Below, in pieces: positions 35,602-48,400 of a stretch of 64,000 bases of DNA. A program made the position numbers and the translations under genes. Location: the NCBI GenBank assembly GCA_029706075.1, contig JAINUG010000039.1, forward strand, positions 5,770,001 through 5,834,000, in the 5' to 3' direction. The notes under the pieces are model-generated. The model searched no databases. It saw nothing but the letters and a program-made list of their open reading frames with translations, and was not told the DNA's origin. Each line of letters begins with the position of its first letter. Positions within the stretch are counted from its first letter, which is position 1. This stretch comes from Aldrovandia affinis (taxonomy: Eukaryota > Chordata > Actinopteri > Notacanthiformes > Halosauridae).

Positions 35602-36256
35602 CTGCAATAGAGCAAAGAGTGCTTATTTTTTAAATCAGTTATATTCCTTGACAGACACTACTCCAGGGTGACTAACAACCCCATTAATGCATAGCCTATG
35701 GGCGTGTTGTGGTTAAGCACTTTGCTCCAGGTAACGGACACTGTGCCCTTAATGGTATGAAAGAGAGAGGTGCAACCAGCAAAAATCTGTCGATTGTTTA
35801 TTATATTATGTATTGTATATTGTATTTTGTTCATAAAATATAAACAAAATCAGTCTCAGTGCAGAACAAAGATCATAACGCGTTAGGCACACGCCCGAGT
35901 GTTCACTCTGCTGTTCAAAGGTCGCTTCTGTCATTGTGAAATCCTACCACCTTTCGTTTATATTTCACCATCGCTGGTGACTTTCTGCGCGTGCCATCAT
36001 GCAAATGTGACAGGTTGAAACATGTTGATGTTGATCACAGATATTCGGATAGTAGGCTATATTGTATCCGTGTGCATTAAAGTGCCTTAAATGGGTTTTG
36101 TGCTAGTACATAATAATATTTCTATCTGTTTTAACATGTAAAGCGATTGTTCATGACTAAATCAGTAGGCCATTGCTCATGTCTGGGGAGAATTGAGTGG
36201 GGGCGCTGATGCTTGCTTGCTTTAAATAGCAGTTGTCCTGTATTAATTCTTCCCCT
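35602..36256. other. Large first intron of unit 3, no gene seen
   Basis: AT-rich unique sequence between the V exon and the hAT element. Confidence 0.5.
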
Positions 36257-36826
36257 CTTTCAGACAGTGGTGGGCCGTCAGGGCCTGCAAGGCCTTCTCT
36301 GCTGGCCTAAAAAATATCTGAATCACAGACTGATGTTAATTATATTTTGTCCATGAATACTTATTAAATAATTCCAAATGGTCTGTCTGCTTCCTTTCAT
36401 AGCTTTTCCCCTGATTGCGCTGCTTCCAGACGTGTATTTTCATATTAAAGCATTTAACCAATCACATTTCAGCCATCATTTGTTGCCAGGGTCAAATAAA
36501 TCTGCCTGGAGGCCTTCACAATCAGTTCTGCAGGCCCTGTAGCATAAAATAAGTGTTGATCAAACTGTTGCTTCAACCAATCAGATTTTGAGTTGGGGAT
36601 ACGAAGGCCTTCTAGAAGGCCTAGGTAATGTCAGCGTATCCACACCCTTTGATTGGATAGTCAGAGAGTGTCTGACTATGATGTAATGTGATTGGTTAAA
36701 TGCTTTAATATGAAAATACACGTCTGGAAGCAGCGCAATCAGGGGAAAAGCTATGAAAGGAAGCGGACAGACCATTTGGAATTATTTAATAAGTATTCAT
36801 GGACAAAATATAATTAACATCAGTCT

Positions 36827-37039
36827 GTGATTCAGACATTTGAGCAGACATTTTCAGCCCTAAAGCGAATTAAAACTTATGCCAGAAATATGAAAGGGCA
36901 GGCTCGACTTTCAGCATTAGCTTCGATGGCGATAGAAAAGGACTTCTTGATGGAACTGAAACACACGGATAATCTGTACGACAGAGTAATTGAACTCTTT
37001 TTGAGGAAAGAAAGGGGGATGGATTTTGTGTACAAATAA
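36827..37039 (+). pseudogene. hAT transposase C-terminal (dimerisation) fragment
   Basis: Only the end of the transposase remains: EQTFSALKRIKTYARNMK, then RLSALASMAIEKDFL and a stop at 37037-37039. The SALKRIKTYxR and RLSALAxxxIEK wording is that of the hAT-C dimerisation domain, also used in THAP12/ZMYM-like domesticated proteins. The catalytic core and BED finger are missing, replaced by the inverted duplication. Non-functional. Confidence 0.75.
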
Positions 37040-37142
37040 TAAGGATTTTTGATGAGTAAAATGTTGCTATTTTCCTAAATAATATTGCAATTTTATGAGG
37101 TTATTATTGATGATTTTTTATGTGTCGCAGCTGTAGCACCCC

Positions 37143-37745
37143 GGGTTTATTTCTTCAGTAAAGGCATTTATTCTGGATACACGAGTTATCTATCTTCGAT
37201 GCAACGGCAACGGGTTTCTGTTCGGTTTGTTTTTGCACTTTGTTTATTTATCTTTCTTCAGTCAGGTTTCATTCTCGTTCTGTTCCACGTCTGTCATTGT
37301 TCCTATTCGAGTTACTCTCCTTGTCTTGTCATGCACTTTGGGAAATTCTATGTTTCGGTTTTTTAGGGAGGAGGAGGGACGCATAAAGAAATCTGCGTGC
37401 GAATAAAGCGGAACGTGAGAAGCGTACAGAGATAGGACGAGACAGCATTACAGCGATAGTTAGAAGCGTGAGATAATTAGTGATTAGTAGTGTTAGTAAC
37501 TTAACCTAAATCCCTAATGTTAGTAGATTAGTTGGTTAGTACTATATACATCTAACTAATATATACAAAGTGTAATTAGAAAGTAAGAAGGAAGTAAAAC
37601 GAGATTAGAAACGAAGACGGAAAAACCGAAACATAGAATTTCCCGAAGTGCATGACAGAACGAGAATGAAACATGACTGAAGAAAGATAAATAAACAAAG
37701 TGCAAAAACAAACCGAACAGACACTCAAAACATAACAATAAGATG
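37143..37745. repeat. Palindromic gypsy-LTR-like insert inside the hAT element
   Basis: Arms 37217-37370 and about 37610-37730 are inverted copies (for example ttgcactttgtttatttatc against gataaataaacaaagtgcaa). The right part (gcgtgagataattagtgatt, then ctaactaatatatacaaagt) matches the 14.56-14.67 kb end of the gypsy 3' LTR. Confidence 0.75.
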
Positions 37746-37846
37746 GCTTTTATAGCCATAAAATAGTTATTGAGGGGTGGATTGATTCAGACGGAGCACT
37801 ACTGAAGGCCTAGGTGGGAAATGCACGGCCCGCCACTGCTTTCAGA

Positions 37847-38354
37847 TGAACATTTAGCCTAAGTATACTAATGTATACATAGTGTACTATTACTATCCGT
37901 TTACTATTGCCTGTTAATGATGTATAAATGTTTGTATGTATACTGTAGATAAGGATGCATATTTAAGATGTTTAGTGTTGAGTCAAAATGCAACCGAGCG
38001 AGGGCAAAAAAACTACAACTCTTTAAGTTAGCTAGCATAGCCGCTAGCCACAGCACGAGTTGAGCAGTACTAAATAGTTAATAAGTGCCTGTTACTTTTA
38101 TATTGTTCACAGAAAGTGTTTTATAATTCTGGATTAAAGTATATCTTGTAAATGTTCGAAAATATTTAAAATACCAGTACACGCTACCGGTAGCCAATAG
38201 TAGCTACAACTAAGAGTGCATGCTACGTGCTAGAGGTGGGCATGCGATGGAGACATACAATGTGTGCGTCTTCCTCCCTGCCCCTCCCGTGTGTGTATGT
38301 TTGTGTGCACGCTTGGGCTTGTGTGCGCGATCTTTGGAAACAATTTTACATGAT
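37847..38354. other. No gene seen
   Basis: Unique AT-rich intronic sequence of unit 3. Confidence 0.5.
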
Positions 38355-38357
38355 ATT

Positions 38358-39180
38358 GGGCCAGATGCAAGAAGTACTTTTATGCACAAATTCGTTTGTA
38401 AGTCACAGTTTGTAATTTTTCGTATTTAGAATTTTCTCTTAGGTACGAACACGATTTACGAGTGGTCCAGAGCAGTCGTACGAGTCATACGTACAATTTG
38501 CCTGCCGTTCTCCAAAGCAAAACAACTTTGTTTTTGACTAATGGAGTCTATTTCGTTACTTAGAAGAACTGTTGAGTTTGAATATATAAATTACACAATA
38601 AATAATAGAATTCATAATGTATAATCATTTTTCAAATTGTAGGATAATATCATTCACAATTCATTAATATAATTATATCATTATCATTCGTTTCAATTGT
38701 GGCTATTGAGGCTATGGTATAATACTACAATATCTTGGAAGAGAGCGCGCTGATCTATTTGCAGAGACAGACGAATGGCTAGTGTCGCGTTTTCGGTTAC
38801 CACGGGCTGTGCTTCGCTGTCAGTCGCTGTCCAGGGGGATATCCGTTGCAACTTGCTTTCGCGAGACGTTTCTTTGACAATTTCATAACACACCATTTTT
38901 TTTCTGTGATGCTACGGGCAACAGATGATACTGCGTTAACCGCACAAGTAATTTTTTCTCACGGGACGCCTAAGCTTATATAGCATTATTGGGGCGTTAA
39001 TTATGCAAATTCACAAATCACATGAACGCGCACTCATTTAAGACGACATCGCATTCAGCATGTTTACGTTGTCATTTACGACAGTTACGAGCGTTTGCGG
39101 AATCTGACGTGACACTCGTAGAAGTCACCTCACGAAAAAAAAATACGATAAAAATACGAAAATGTTTTTGCATGAGGCCC
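38358..39180. mobile_element. Harbinger-like MITE, 3-bp target duplication ATT
   Basis: Left end gggccagatgcaagaagtac and inverted right end gggcctcatgcaaaaacatt. att is present at 38355-38357 and 39181-39183. The internal sequence is rich in tacga motifs and lacks a transposase. A similar terminus (ataaataaggcccc) appears at 60608-60625. Confidence 0.6.
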
Positions 39181-39183
39181 ATT

Positions 39184-40404
39184 GATACGAAGTAAAGGAC
39201 CGATGACTATGCCAATGTGGGTTTTTTGTCATTCCATTTTTTAATTGTTTGAAATGTGAAGTGTCAATCGAGTTGTGATGTAATACCATGCACTGTAAAA
39301 CGAATTGCACCTTTTCAGATATAAAATGGCTATGCACTGTAACAATAAATTGTACCTTTCAGAGATAATCAGTTTATGCACTGTAAGAATGAGATGCTTG
39401 TATATGTTCTAACCTCATTCATGCAAATGAAGCTTACATTTGAATATGTAGCCTAAGTAAAATAATTAATAGAGTTGATGTCGAGCGAGCAGCAGTTGTC
39501 CTGTATTAATTATTCCCCTATTTAATGGGTAGCCTACTACACAAACACAAACGAGTTTGTACAGATCGGAAACCTGCAAACGATCCAGCGTTCAGTTCGG
39601 AAGCGGGTGGATTGGAACCGTATTCTGGGAAATTTGTGCGTTGGCAATCAGGTAGACGCACAGGTGTTTAAAACCTAGAAGGGTTGCAGGTTTGATTGCC
39701 AGATGTGACACTGAATATATTTTTGAACACGTTTACTCATATCTTAGTTTATCTTCATTCATATGTTGTATTCTAAACCTTCGTTTTATTTATTCGAAAT
39801 AAAGTTAGATATGAGTTCTTTACGTCCAATCAAGTGGCTGTAATCATAAACCTCATCTCTGCTCCCTGACAAATCATTAACTCGAAGTGTAGTTTTAGTC
39901 TACATGATATCCCTTCATGTCGTAGCCTATCATGTTATGAAAAGTCATTTTATGCTTTAATATGTACATCACAATCTCTGAAAAAGTATGTCCTGTCATT
40001 GAATATATCATCTTAAAACGTAAACAGGAACGCAGCAGTAATGTACCGTTAGAAAGTTGCATGGTATTATCAGAAATTAGGAGAAACTACCTAGCCTTGT
40101 ACAAAAAACAGGTGTTTCAATACTGCCCCACACCTACCGCGGTGATAAGCATTTATTGATAAATCACATCGCATTCTGTTAACCGCTGCTGCTGCACTGA
40201 GTGCGCCAAAATGGGACAGAGCGTGAAGCGTTCTAATTACAGTGTATACGTCGACGTTTTCTTTAGATTTATTGTCATGAGCTAGTTCAAAATGTAATCT
40301 GAAAGAAATTCTAACTAACAGTAATGCACACGGCACTACGTCTTGATTACACACAGCACTTGATTATATCCAGTTACTTAGAAAATATAATTAGTAGTTC
40401 TTAC
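39184..40404 (-). other. Unit 3 first intron, no gene seen
   Basis: A direct duplication (atgcactgtaaaacgaattg, then tatgcactgtaacaataaat) sits at 39288-39400. A decayed SINE-like B box (gggttgcaggtttgattgcc) is at 39680. Confidence 0.5.
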
Positions 40405-40459
40405 CAAATGTGAAGTTCGCGATGATAAAGAATAAGGTGGTATATTGTTTACCTGCCAT
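40405..40459 (-). CDS. Unit 3 first exon: start codon and signal peptide
   Basis: ATG at 40459-40457 followed by MAGKQYTTLFFIIANFTF and a TTTG|gtaaga donor at 40405-40404. The hydrophobic core TTLFFIIANFTF is a good secretory signal for a type I receptor. The exon ends in phase 1, which joins exactly to the phase-1 V exon to give G|GEF… across the junction. Together with the V, C2, TM and tail exons this makes a coherent receptor gene. It is separated from the V exon by about 4.8 kb of intron enlarged by hAT and Harbinger-like insertions. Confidence 0.8.
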
Positions 40460-40479
40460 CGCTCAAGCTCAGACTGACA

Positions 40480-40547
40480 TTTGGACTCTGATACACGCCC
40501 AACAGTGAAACACACCCAACAGTGAAACACCCAACATGAAAGTGAAA
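40480..40547 (-). promoter_or_regulatory. ISRE-like site and GTGAAACACCCA repeats upstream of the unit 3 start
   Basis: The plus strand reads gaaagtgaaa at 40538-40547, matching the interferon-stimulated response element core GAAANNGAAA, about 80 bp before the ATG. Two copies of cagtgaaacac(a)ccca lie between it and the start. The position is right for a proximal promoter; function is inferred only. No convincing TATA box seen. Confidence 0.4.
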
Positions 40548-40978
40548 ACAAGTTCGTTTTAAAAAAAATCGCAATCGCAATTTAGTTTTTTGAAAATCGC
40601 AATCGCAATTCAGTTTTTTGAAAATCTTTGTTTTCCAAAGCTTTTCTGCTATTGGTACGTCAAAACCATATATGAACATAAGAAGCTTTGTCAAATTAAA
40701 CGCGAAGCAAACTGTTCATATAAAAGTTTGTTTAAATTAGAGGAGTGGTTCGTTTATGACTGTGTTGTATTCCATGAACAACCTAATTGTATCCGGTCCA
40801 AGTGCAGGCAGATGAGCGTTGTGTCGCGAAAGAGGAACGTGGCTTGGTAATCAGAGGTTGCAGGTTCAGATCAATATGCATGCCCTTAACCTGAACTGTT
40901 CCAGTAATATGAAATGTGTAATCTGTAATCTGTATAAACTAGTGATATGTTAAAATCTGAGTTTGTAAATGTGCCCGT

Positions 40979-41268
40979 CAGGGCCGTGCACACACATTTT
41001 GGGGGGCAGGGGCTCAAGCACCCCACCGACACGCACTATTCCCTCCCCAATGTTGCCACACCGCCGCCATCCATAATCACACAATATGTTCATGTATTTT
41101 TTCATGGATACTACTATACATTTCCCTCTTTATATTTAATAGAATTTCAAATAACAAATAAAGAAAAAATAAAATACAATTAACACCAGCCAAAAAAAGG
41201 GCACTTTTTTTGAGGGCAAAAGGGCAGGGGCTCAAGCCCCCCTTGGGCCCTATCTGTGCACGTGCCTG
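40979..41268. mobile_element. hAT MITE, 8-bp target duplication GTGCCCGT
   Basis: Flanked by gtgcccgt at 40971-40978 and 41269-41276. The ends read cagggccgtgcacac and, inverted, caggcacgtgcacag, with an inner inverted gggcaggggctcaagc. 290 bp, no coding. Confidence 0.88.
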
Positions 41269-41276
41269 GTGCCCGT

Positions 41277-42179
41277 GGATCATAACCTGTAGTAACATAT
41301 TAAACCTGAACACACATTACTTTTATACAGAAGACACACTAGTGAGAAAGAGAATCCAACAAAATCATGCATCCCATCACCCCTACCCCCCTTCAACAAT
41401 ATCATTACACCCCTGCTTTATTGGGTCCAATTGAGCTAAAAAATATATAACTAGCAGTAAGGTCAAATATTTGGCTCAGCAACTTGACTCACATTTTGTT
41501 AAAGTACCAAGGCAATTAAGAGCACATATTCTATCAGCGTTCGAATGCGTCTTTGTTCTGCTTACAGCATGAAGGCAGGGCCTAACGTGGATACCATCCT
41601 TGCTCTTTTTTGCGTCATAGGGATATAGTGCATAGGGATATTTAATTTGAATGAAATATACTGTATCCCCACCAGATGTCAGCGTTGAACAAAATAAGGC
41701 CTAACAGGAGTTTTTAAAAGAAATAAGACAATGAGAAAACGTTGTTTTCCCTGTCACACATTCTCAGCCATTGAGATATCAGAGAGGGAAAATGTTGATA
41801 TTGATGAAGCGACATGTTGATTTTAAAGCTGTTGATTTTAAAGCTGTAATGTGATAATACTGATATCAACGCAAAAAAGTTGCAATGTAGCCCTGCAGTA
41901 GTTTGATGTGTCGGTTGAAATCAGTAGAATGAACACATGTTAAACAGTATTCCATATGATGATTGCTAGACAACATTGGCATGTTCTGACATTTTGATGC
42001 ACTTTCAGCAGGTCTACAAACAATTATGCTAGCTGGTAGGGGTGTAACAGTAGACATAAATCATGGTTCAGTATGAAACTTGGTTTTGAAGTCACGGTTT
42101 TCGGCAAGTTTTCAGTACAGTGGAAAAAAAAGAAATGCAAAACATAAAATTGCTTTGAAGATGCCAAACAACCGCTGCA
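41277..42179. other. No gene seen
   Basis: Unassigned, AT-rich; upstream flank of the receptor gene followed by retroelement DNA. Confidence 0.4.
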
Positions 42180-43690
42180 TAGCAGAGCAGCATGCCATAA
42201 GTTTGGAGAAAGCTGAACAAGAACACTGACTTTCATGAAGACTACAAAGGCTTCATGAGAGACATCACAGAGATAGGCTACACTGTGAAAGTGCCTGAGG
42301 AACAGTTGAAGAGAGAAGATGGAAGGGTGTGGTACATTTCTCATCATGGTGTGTATCACCCACAGAATACAAATATCTGTGTAGTGTTTGACTGCCCCAC
42401 TTCATTCAGAGGAACTTCACTGAATGACCAGCTGCTTCAAGGCCCTGATCTCACCAACACCCTCATTAATGTCCTGAAAAGTTTAGACAAGAGCCCGTTG
42501 CCATGATGGCAGATATAGAATCAATGTTCCTACAAGTCAGAGTCTGGGGAAAATATGCTGATCTTCTGCTTTTCCTCAGGTGGCCAGATGGCACTGTTAG
42601 TAAAGCTATGGTGGAGTAGAGCATCGCTGTACACTTATTTGGAGCCATATACTCTCCCAGCTGTGCATGTTACGCTCTCAGGAAGACCATAGAAGATGGC
42701 AATGCAACATCAGGTTGTGAGGACAATCTTCAGAAACCTCTATGTTGATGACTGTATGAAGTCTGTGTCAATGGAAGACAACATCATTACACTGTCAAGA
42801 GATCATGGAACTTCGTGTTCAAATGGAAGATTAAATTAAGTGATTAAGATTCTGATTAAGTGGATAAGCAACAGCAGAGCAGTTCTAGCTTCTATTCCAG
42901 AAGAGGAAAGAGCCACTGAAGTCAAAGATCTAGACCTGAGCCACAATGTCCTTAATATCAAGAGAGCTCTTGGTGTACAATGGTGCACAATTAAGTCAGA
43001 CACATTCAACTTCAGAATAATGGTGAACAAAAGACTATCTATAAGACGGGGGGATTTTCTCCATGGTTAGTTCTATCTACAGCCCTCTTGGATTCCTGGC
43101 ACCATTCATTATGCCTGTGAAGCTGATCCTACAACAGCTGTGTACAGACAAGAGGGACAAGCTCAAGCTTAGATAGCTGACAGATTTGCTTTCTTCTTTC
43201 TAGCTTCAACGTAAGCATGATGTAGTTACAGCTCAACTCAGATTGCTGAAGACAACGTTGAAGTCAAGAGATCAGTGACAGCAACTTCGAAAGAGAACTT
43301 TGACACGTTGAAGAAGCTTGTTAACCACTTCTCAGGATGGCATCAGTTAAAGAAAGCATTTGCATTGTTTCTGAAGCTGAAAGAATTGCTGCGACACCTG
43401 AGTGGTAAGAGAAATGAGTATCAATCCACTATCAGTCAGTCTGAAAGTAACTCTGATATGCAGAGACTGCTTCTACAGCAGCATATGCACAAAAACAAGG
43501 CCGCATTGGGTAAGAAGTCACTGACTGTAGAGGACTTAGCTAAGGCTGAGATGGAGATAGTTCACTTCAGTCAGAGATAAAGGTACTTGGAAGAGATCAA
43601 AGCTTTACAGCGAAACACTCCAATAAAGAAAAGTAGTCACATCTACAAGTTGGACACACTGGGAACCACATGCTGGCGAAGCTTTAGACA
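42180..43690 (+). pseudogene. BEL/Pao-type retrotransposon pol relic
   Basis: Fragments of a Pao-type polymerase in several frames. The RT entry phrase VWYISHHGVYHPQN…ICVVFDCPTSFRGTSLNDQLLQGPDLTNTL is split here into its visible pieces (VVFDCPTSFRGTSLNDQLLQ, GPDLTNTLINVL). Next comes LYVDDCMKS (the YVDD catalytic box) at about 42740-42765, then IRRGDFLHG and downstream GWHQLKKAFALFLKLKELL and LTVEDLAKAEMEIVHFSQR (43310-43580). The wording is specific to BEL/Pao pol. Stops and frame shifts throughout; no LTRs seen. It is cut by the Tc1 relic. Confidence 0.8.
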
Positions 43691-43974
43691 GAGATATTAA
43701 TGTGGTATGAAGTGTAATCCCATATGATTTGTGTGCTAAAATAGATTTTTTTGCATTTTCAGTTTGATTTAGAGATGATTTGGTCTAGATGTTGGAAGAC
43801 GATGGGGTTAACATTTTCCTGTCCCTAGATCTCATTCCAGAGCCCCCTGTCTTCTGGGAGCCCACTTCCCTATCTGGGACTGAACTCATGTCTATCTCCT
43901 CTGATTATGAACCAATGTTCCTGATCCTTGGAAACACATCGGTGTTATGTTTGGTGTCCAAAGAATGCAAGTAA

Positions 43975-44470
43975 TGTTGAAAAGCAACTCATGCCTACAT
44001 TGAAACATGGTGGTGGATCTTTAATGCTTTGGGGTTGTTTTGCATCCACAGGCCCTGGGGCATTATTATTATAGATGGCACCATGAACTCTGGCATGTAC
44101 CAAGACATTTTGTCCAAAAACCTTGTTCCCTTTGCCAGGAAGCTACACCTTGGCTGCAGATGGACCTTCCAACAAGACAACGATCCCAAACGTACATCCA
44201 AAGCAACTAAGGAATGTTTGACAGAGCACAAGATTAATGTCCTGACATGGCCATCTCAGTCTCCAGACCTGAATCCAATTGAACATTTGTGATTTGAATT
44301 CAAATAAGCAGTCCACAAACGTCAACACAAGAATCTGACTCTGACTAGACTAGAACAATTCTGTTCGAGGATACCCCGCAAGAAGTTCCATAACCTCGTA
44401 CGACACTACAAAAGGCAACTACTTGCTGTTATAATGGCCAAAGGAGGAACCACAAAGTATTCATAATAGG
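43975..44470 (+). pseudogene. Tc1-type transposase fragment (C-terminal half)
   Basis: Contains [38 protein letters not shown] and [10 protein letters not shown], which then meets a stop (44290). The remaining tail (LLAVIMAKGGTTKYS) is in frame after further stops. It belongs to a different Tc1 family from the element at 3918. The N-terminal half and left ITR are absent. Confidence 0.85.
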
Positions 44471-44664
44471 GGTGTGAATATTTGTGAATCTTGATTTTTC
44501 TGGGAGAAAAATGCCAGTGGATTATTATTAAAGAATATACTTTTCTGCATTTTGTGAGCATAAAATAAAGCTCATTACTTATATAGTTTATATGATCTCT
44601 TTTGTTCATCTTTATCAAGGGTGTGAATAAAAATGAGTCTACTGTATATATATACGTATATATA

Positions 44665-44953
44665 TATTGTGGCAGCCGGCAGAGGTGCATGAGAGGGGAG
44701 GTGATAGAAAACCGATATGTACGCTTCCCTGTGTTTACCTCTATGCCCATACATGGAGTTCCTGCGTCACCACCATCTAAATTGACAATCAAGCCAATGC
44801 CCATATATGGAGTTCCTCAGCAATCGGTGAGATTAACAACACCTGTTCCTGATTCACAGAGCCCAGCTGCAGTGAATCAGCGCGCTGATTGGAGGGAGGT
44901 GTTGTAGAAGATGAAGGGAAATCGGAGAGGGGGGAAGCAGGAGTGCCTTTAGC
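44665..44953 (+). other. Possible LTR start with a short internal duplication
   Basis: The stretch from tgtggcagccggcagaggtg shares its TGTGGCAGCC start with the LTR at 23260. A phrase cccata(c/t)atggagttcct is repeated (44747 and 44800). Interrupted by the DNA element that starts at 44954. Confidence 0.3.
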
Positions 44954-45410
44954 CTGTAGCGCCTTTTAGTCCAGGCATTTTGTGAGAAAAAGGGGGTGAA
45001 CCTTGAAAAAATTGCAACAGAAAATCTGACAAATGGTTATTACTCATAAAAGTCTCCTCTATAACATATAAAAAGTCTTAAGAGTTCCAAGTGGTGGAAA
45101 GTATTTTTCTAAGGTGTTTCTTAACCATACCCCGGTACCACTTTTTTTCTCCCTAAAATAATATTTTAGAATAGCCTCAGACTCATGCTCCTTCCAGTGC
45201 AATCCAATGTTTTATTTAGACCAAAGTTTCCATTGATTAACATACATTTAAAACAAAATTATTTAAATATCACTTAATATAGCACTTTTATATAACTTTC
45301 AAAAGATTTGTGACTGCCAAATTGGCACTAATCAACATAAATGTGGGCACTGATGAATATAAATTTAAACATGTTAACTTTTAAGAAAACTTAAACATTG
45401 CTGGTCATCA

Positions 45411-48400
45411 TCAGTGTAAATTGCCTGGCTCATCTTCATCATCTTCATTGTCATTACATGCAGCCTGACATGAATTTGCACACCCTGATCCTTTACAGTT
45501 GCTACATGCAACAGAGCACTCTATGTCATGCTTCTTGCATGTGCACCTCAGGCTGCTGCAGTCTGTCTTGCAGGTGCATCTGATGACCCGTAGGAGTTCC
45601 AGTGGAGCTGGTGGTAAGTCAGTCTGGACAGGGACAAGCCCCCCATCACTCTCTTTCCATCCCCATTCTTGTGGCAGGAGTTCATCTACGGTTCCCTTCC
45701 ACTGTTGCACCTGGTAGTACACACGAAGACTGTGGTACTTGGCTGCTGCTGACGTAGGTGGCAGACTCTGTGGCTGTACATGAGAAGTGCTAGTAGCCAC
45801 CTTCTCACAAAAGCGCTTGTGTCGTAGTGAGTCGAGTCCCTCCCCAGGCTTCCCATTGTACAGGCACAGCAAAGCATTCTCTCCTGCTGACACAACCTCT
45901 GCTGTGGAAGCTGACTGTGTGTCAAACACTGTAGCTTGCTCACGGAATTCACTGCTGGTTGTGAATTTCTTGAGGGGAGCTCCTTTCCCAATGCCATAAA
46001 GGCGGGAGGTAGTGTCACACCCGGCTATTGCATGGATGAAGAGGATGTGAGTGCACACACTGGGACCCAGCTGCTGCTTGACAGCCTTGATGTTCCAGAC
46101 ACGTGGCTTCTTTGTGCTCTTCTTCGGCTCAGGTGTGAAGAAGAGGTTGTGTGACTTGAGGTTGGCGTGGTAGATGAGGAGTATGAGCAGATCTGTATCA
46201 TCACCAATGAGCACAGTGTTTGTTGTGGTGGCAGACTCCACTGCTTTTTGCACTATTAGGAGATCAGCATCACCTGGGGCATGGTACATTTGACAGTTCT
46301 TCTTCTGTAGGTGACCACTGAGCATGTTGATGAACTGCTGCTTGTTTGTGTTATTTGCAAGGAACTTGTCTTTATTCATTGTAACAGGCATGTACTCGTC
46401 CATGGTTACCGTTGCTCCAACCCTCCCACCTGCTCGCCTGCGGTGTGTCATGTCTTTGGTGGATGTACCCTGATAACCGTCGAACACAACAACTGCCTCT
46501 CTATACTTCCTTGTGACATACTCGCTGGTTTTCATACTCCTCATAAGCACCGGCTCGATGACGAGATCTACTGAGAGGCCAGCCCATACGCGATCACTTC
46601 GTCTGACCACATGGAATCCCTCTCCAAATCTCTTGTAGACATCTGGATGATCTACCTGGAGCTTGCACATTCGCTGCACATAGATCCGAGCCGATTTTGT
46701 GTAGAGATTGTGCCCAGATGCTGCCATGAAAGGAAGCATTTCTGATATTGCCTCAAGGTGCAGTGCCCAATTCCCGATACGTTCAGCTCTCAGAAACTTA
46801 CGAAGTATGTCTACCATATCCATGTACTGCAACCAGAGGGCAGCAGTCCTGCTAGAGGATTTCAAGGATTCAGTTTTGCGTTTGAGTAGTTCCTTTATTC
46901 TGAGCATCACATCAGCATTGCAAGCCTTCTCTGCAGACACTGATCCCTCCATCAACTGTGCATAGAGGACAGCAACTTCATCTAGATCAGAGTTTCCCGT
47001 TCCAGCTCCAGCTGGGGTATTTTCCTCTGATAACATCTGTGCATCACACTCTTCTGTCTCTCCAGGCTGCAGAGGGGGAGCCACATCTTCTGCCTCTCCA
47101 GGCTGCAGAGGGGGAGCCACATCTTCTGTCTCTCCAGGCTGCAGAGGGAGGGCCACACCAAGTGCATCAGACAGAATCAGGCCATTGAGGACGCCATCGA
47201 TAAGGAGGTGTGCACGCACAGCACGTGCAATCGCCTTCCCTGTCATCATGTGCACCACGGCATTGACCGCATAGACAAGCTCCATCACTTCCTGCAACCC
47301 AGTACCAGCCATGAGATGCCCAATGGACCCCAGAAAACTCATCTCGGTGTGGAAGCCCCTAGCCGCAGGACTATGTTGCTCAAGTCGCTTCCCTCCGGCT
47401 CAGCTTCGATGATCAGCAGGGCCTTCCACCAGAGTGGTTGATCAAAAGTGATGATGGGGATGGCATTGTGGCGGTGGGCATGCTCACATAGAAACTTCAG
47501 TGTGGAGTAGATGCATGTGGCGTCACTGGGGCTCATGTCAATCATTGGAAGAAAGACAAAGGATGATTTCCCTGGGTGAGTGCCATGCTGTACAAACTGC
47601 ATCATCCCAGACCATGCTGGCCTTGGTGAGGCAAACAGGATGGCTGTCTTCCATATGAGGTCCAAGTCTGCTGTTGGGTTCTGTGCTGTCATAGTGACAA
47701 GCTTCTGGTATGTCACTGCAGTTGTTCCACGACTTTCTTCCCTGTGGAACAGGATTGGAACTCTCCCCACCATGGACATGTCACTTCGGGTGACCTTTGC
47801 TCTGAGGATAGGATTGCTGCTCTTGGTAGCTGGTGTTATGGCAGCAATCATCCCCATGCCATGGAAGGTGTTGTTGCCATCCAAGGTTCGAATGTTGTGG
47901 TCCACATTGTCTGCGGCATATTGGACAAACCCACCAGAGAAGCCAGGAATGTCAGTTCCATGCGACATCACAGCGTTATTCACAAATCTGTGCACCTCCT
48001 CGTACAAGCAGCAGAATCCAAGCTGGTGAAGAGTATCGATTAGGAAGCGTGATGCAAAGTGGTGGTGGAGCTGGACCCCAAGCCCAATCTGCAGTGGTGC
48101 CAGAATAACTTTTGGTCTGGTTGCCTGCATGATTGCCTGTCCGATGGAGGCAGTTTTTCATGCCGATGTTTTTGCCCACAAGCAACCCTTTCAGTAGAAC
48201 CCTGAGGCTTTCTGGAAGAAAGTTGTTGGCATCCTCTTCAGACTTTAGTGAGTCACAGTCAGGATATACTTCATGGGATGTCTCTACTGATTTGATGTCA
48301 TCTTTGATAAGTTTGGCAGCAGTTTCAATTATCCTCTTCTTCTCTGTTTCGGGATCAGTTTCCTGTGAGCATAAAAGTCCTGAAGGATTGCTTTGGCTGT

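Larger units (their letters stand above)
36265..37838 (+). mobile_element. hAT-family element with nested palindromes, target duplication CTTTCAGA
   Basis: Exactly flanked by ctttcaga at 36257-36264 and 37839-37846. The ends read cagtggtgggccgt and, inverted, cagtggcgggccgt. It holds (a) an inverted repeat, arms about 36305-36465 and 36690-36832, (b) a hAT transposase C-terminus (36827-37039) and (c) an LTR-derived palindrome (37143-37745). It sits inside the long intron between the signal-peptide exon and the V exon of unit 3. Confidence 0.9.
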
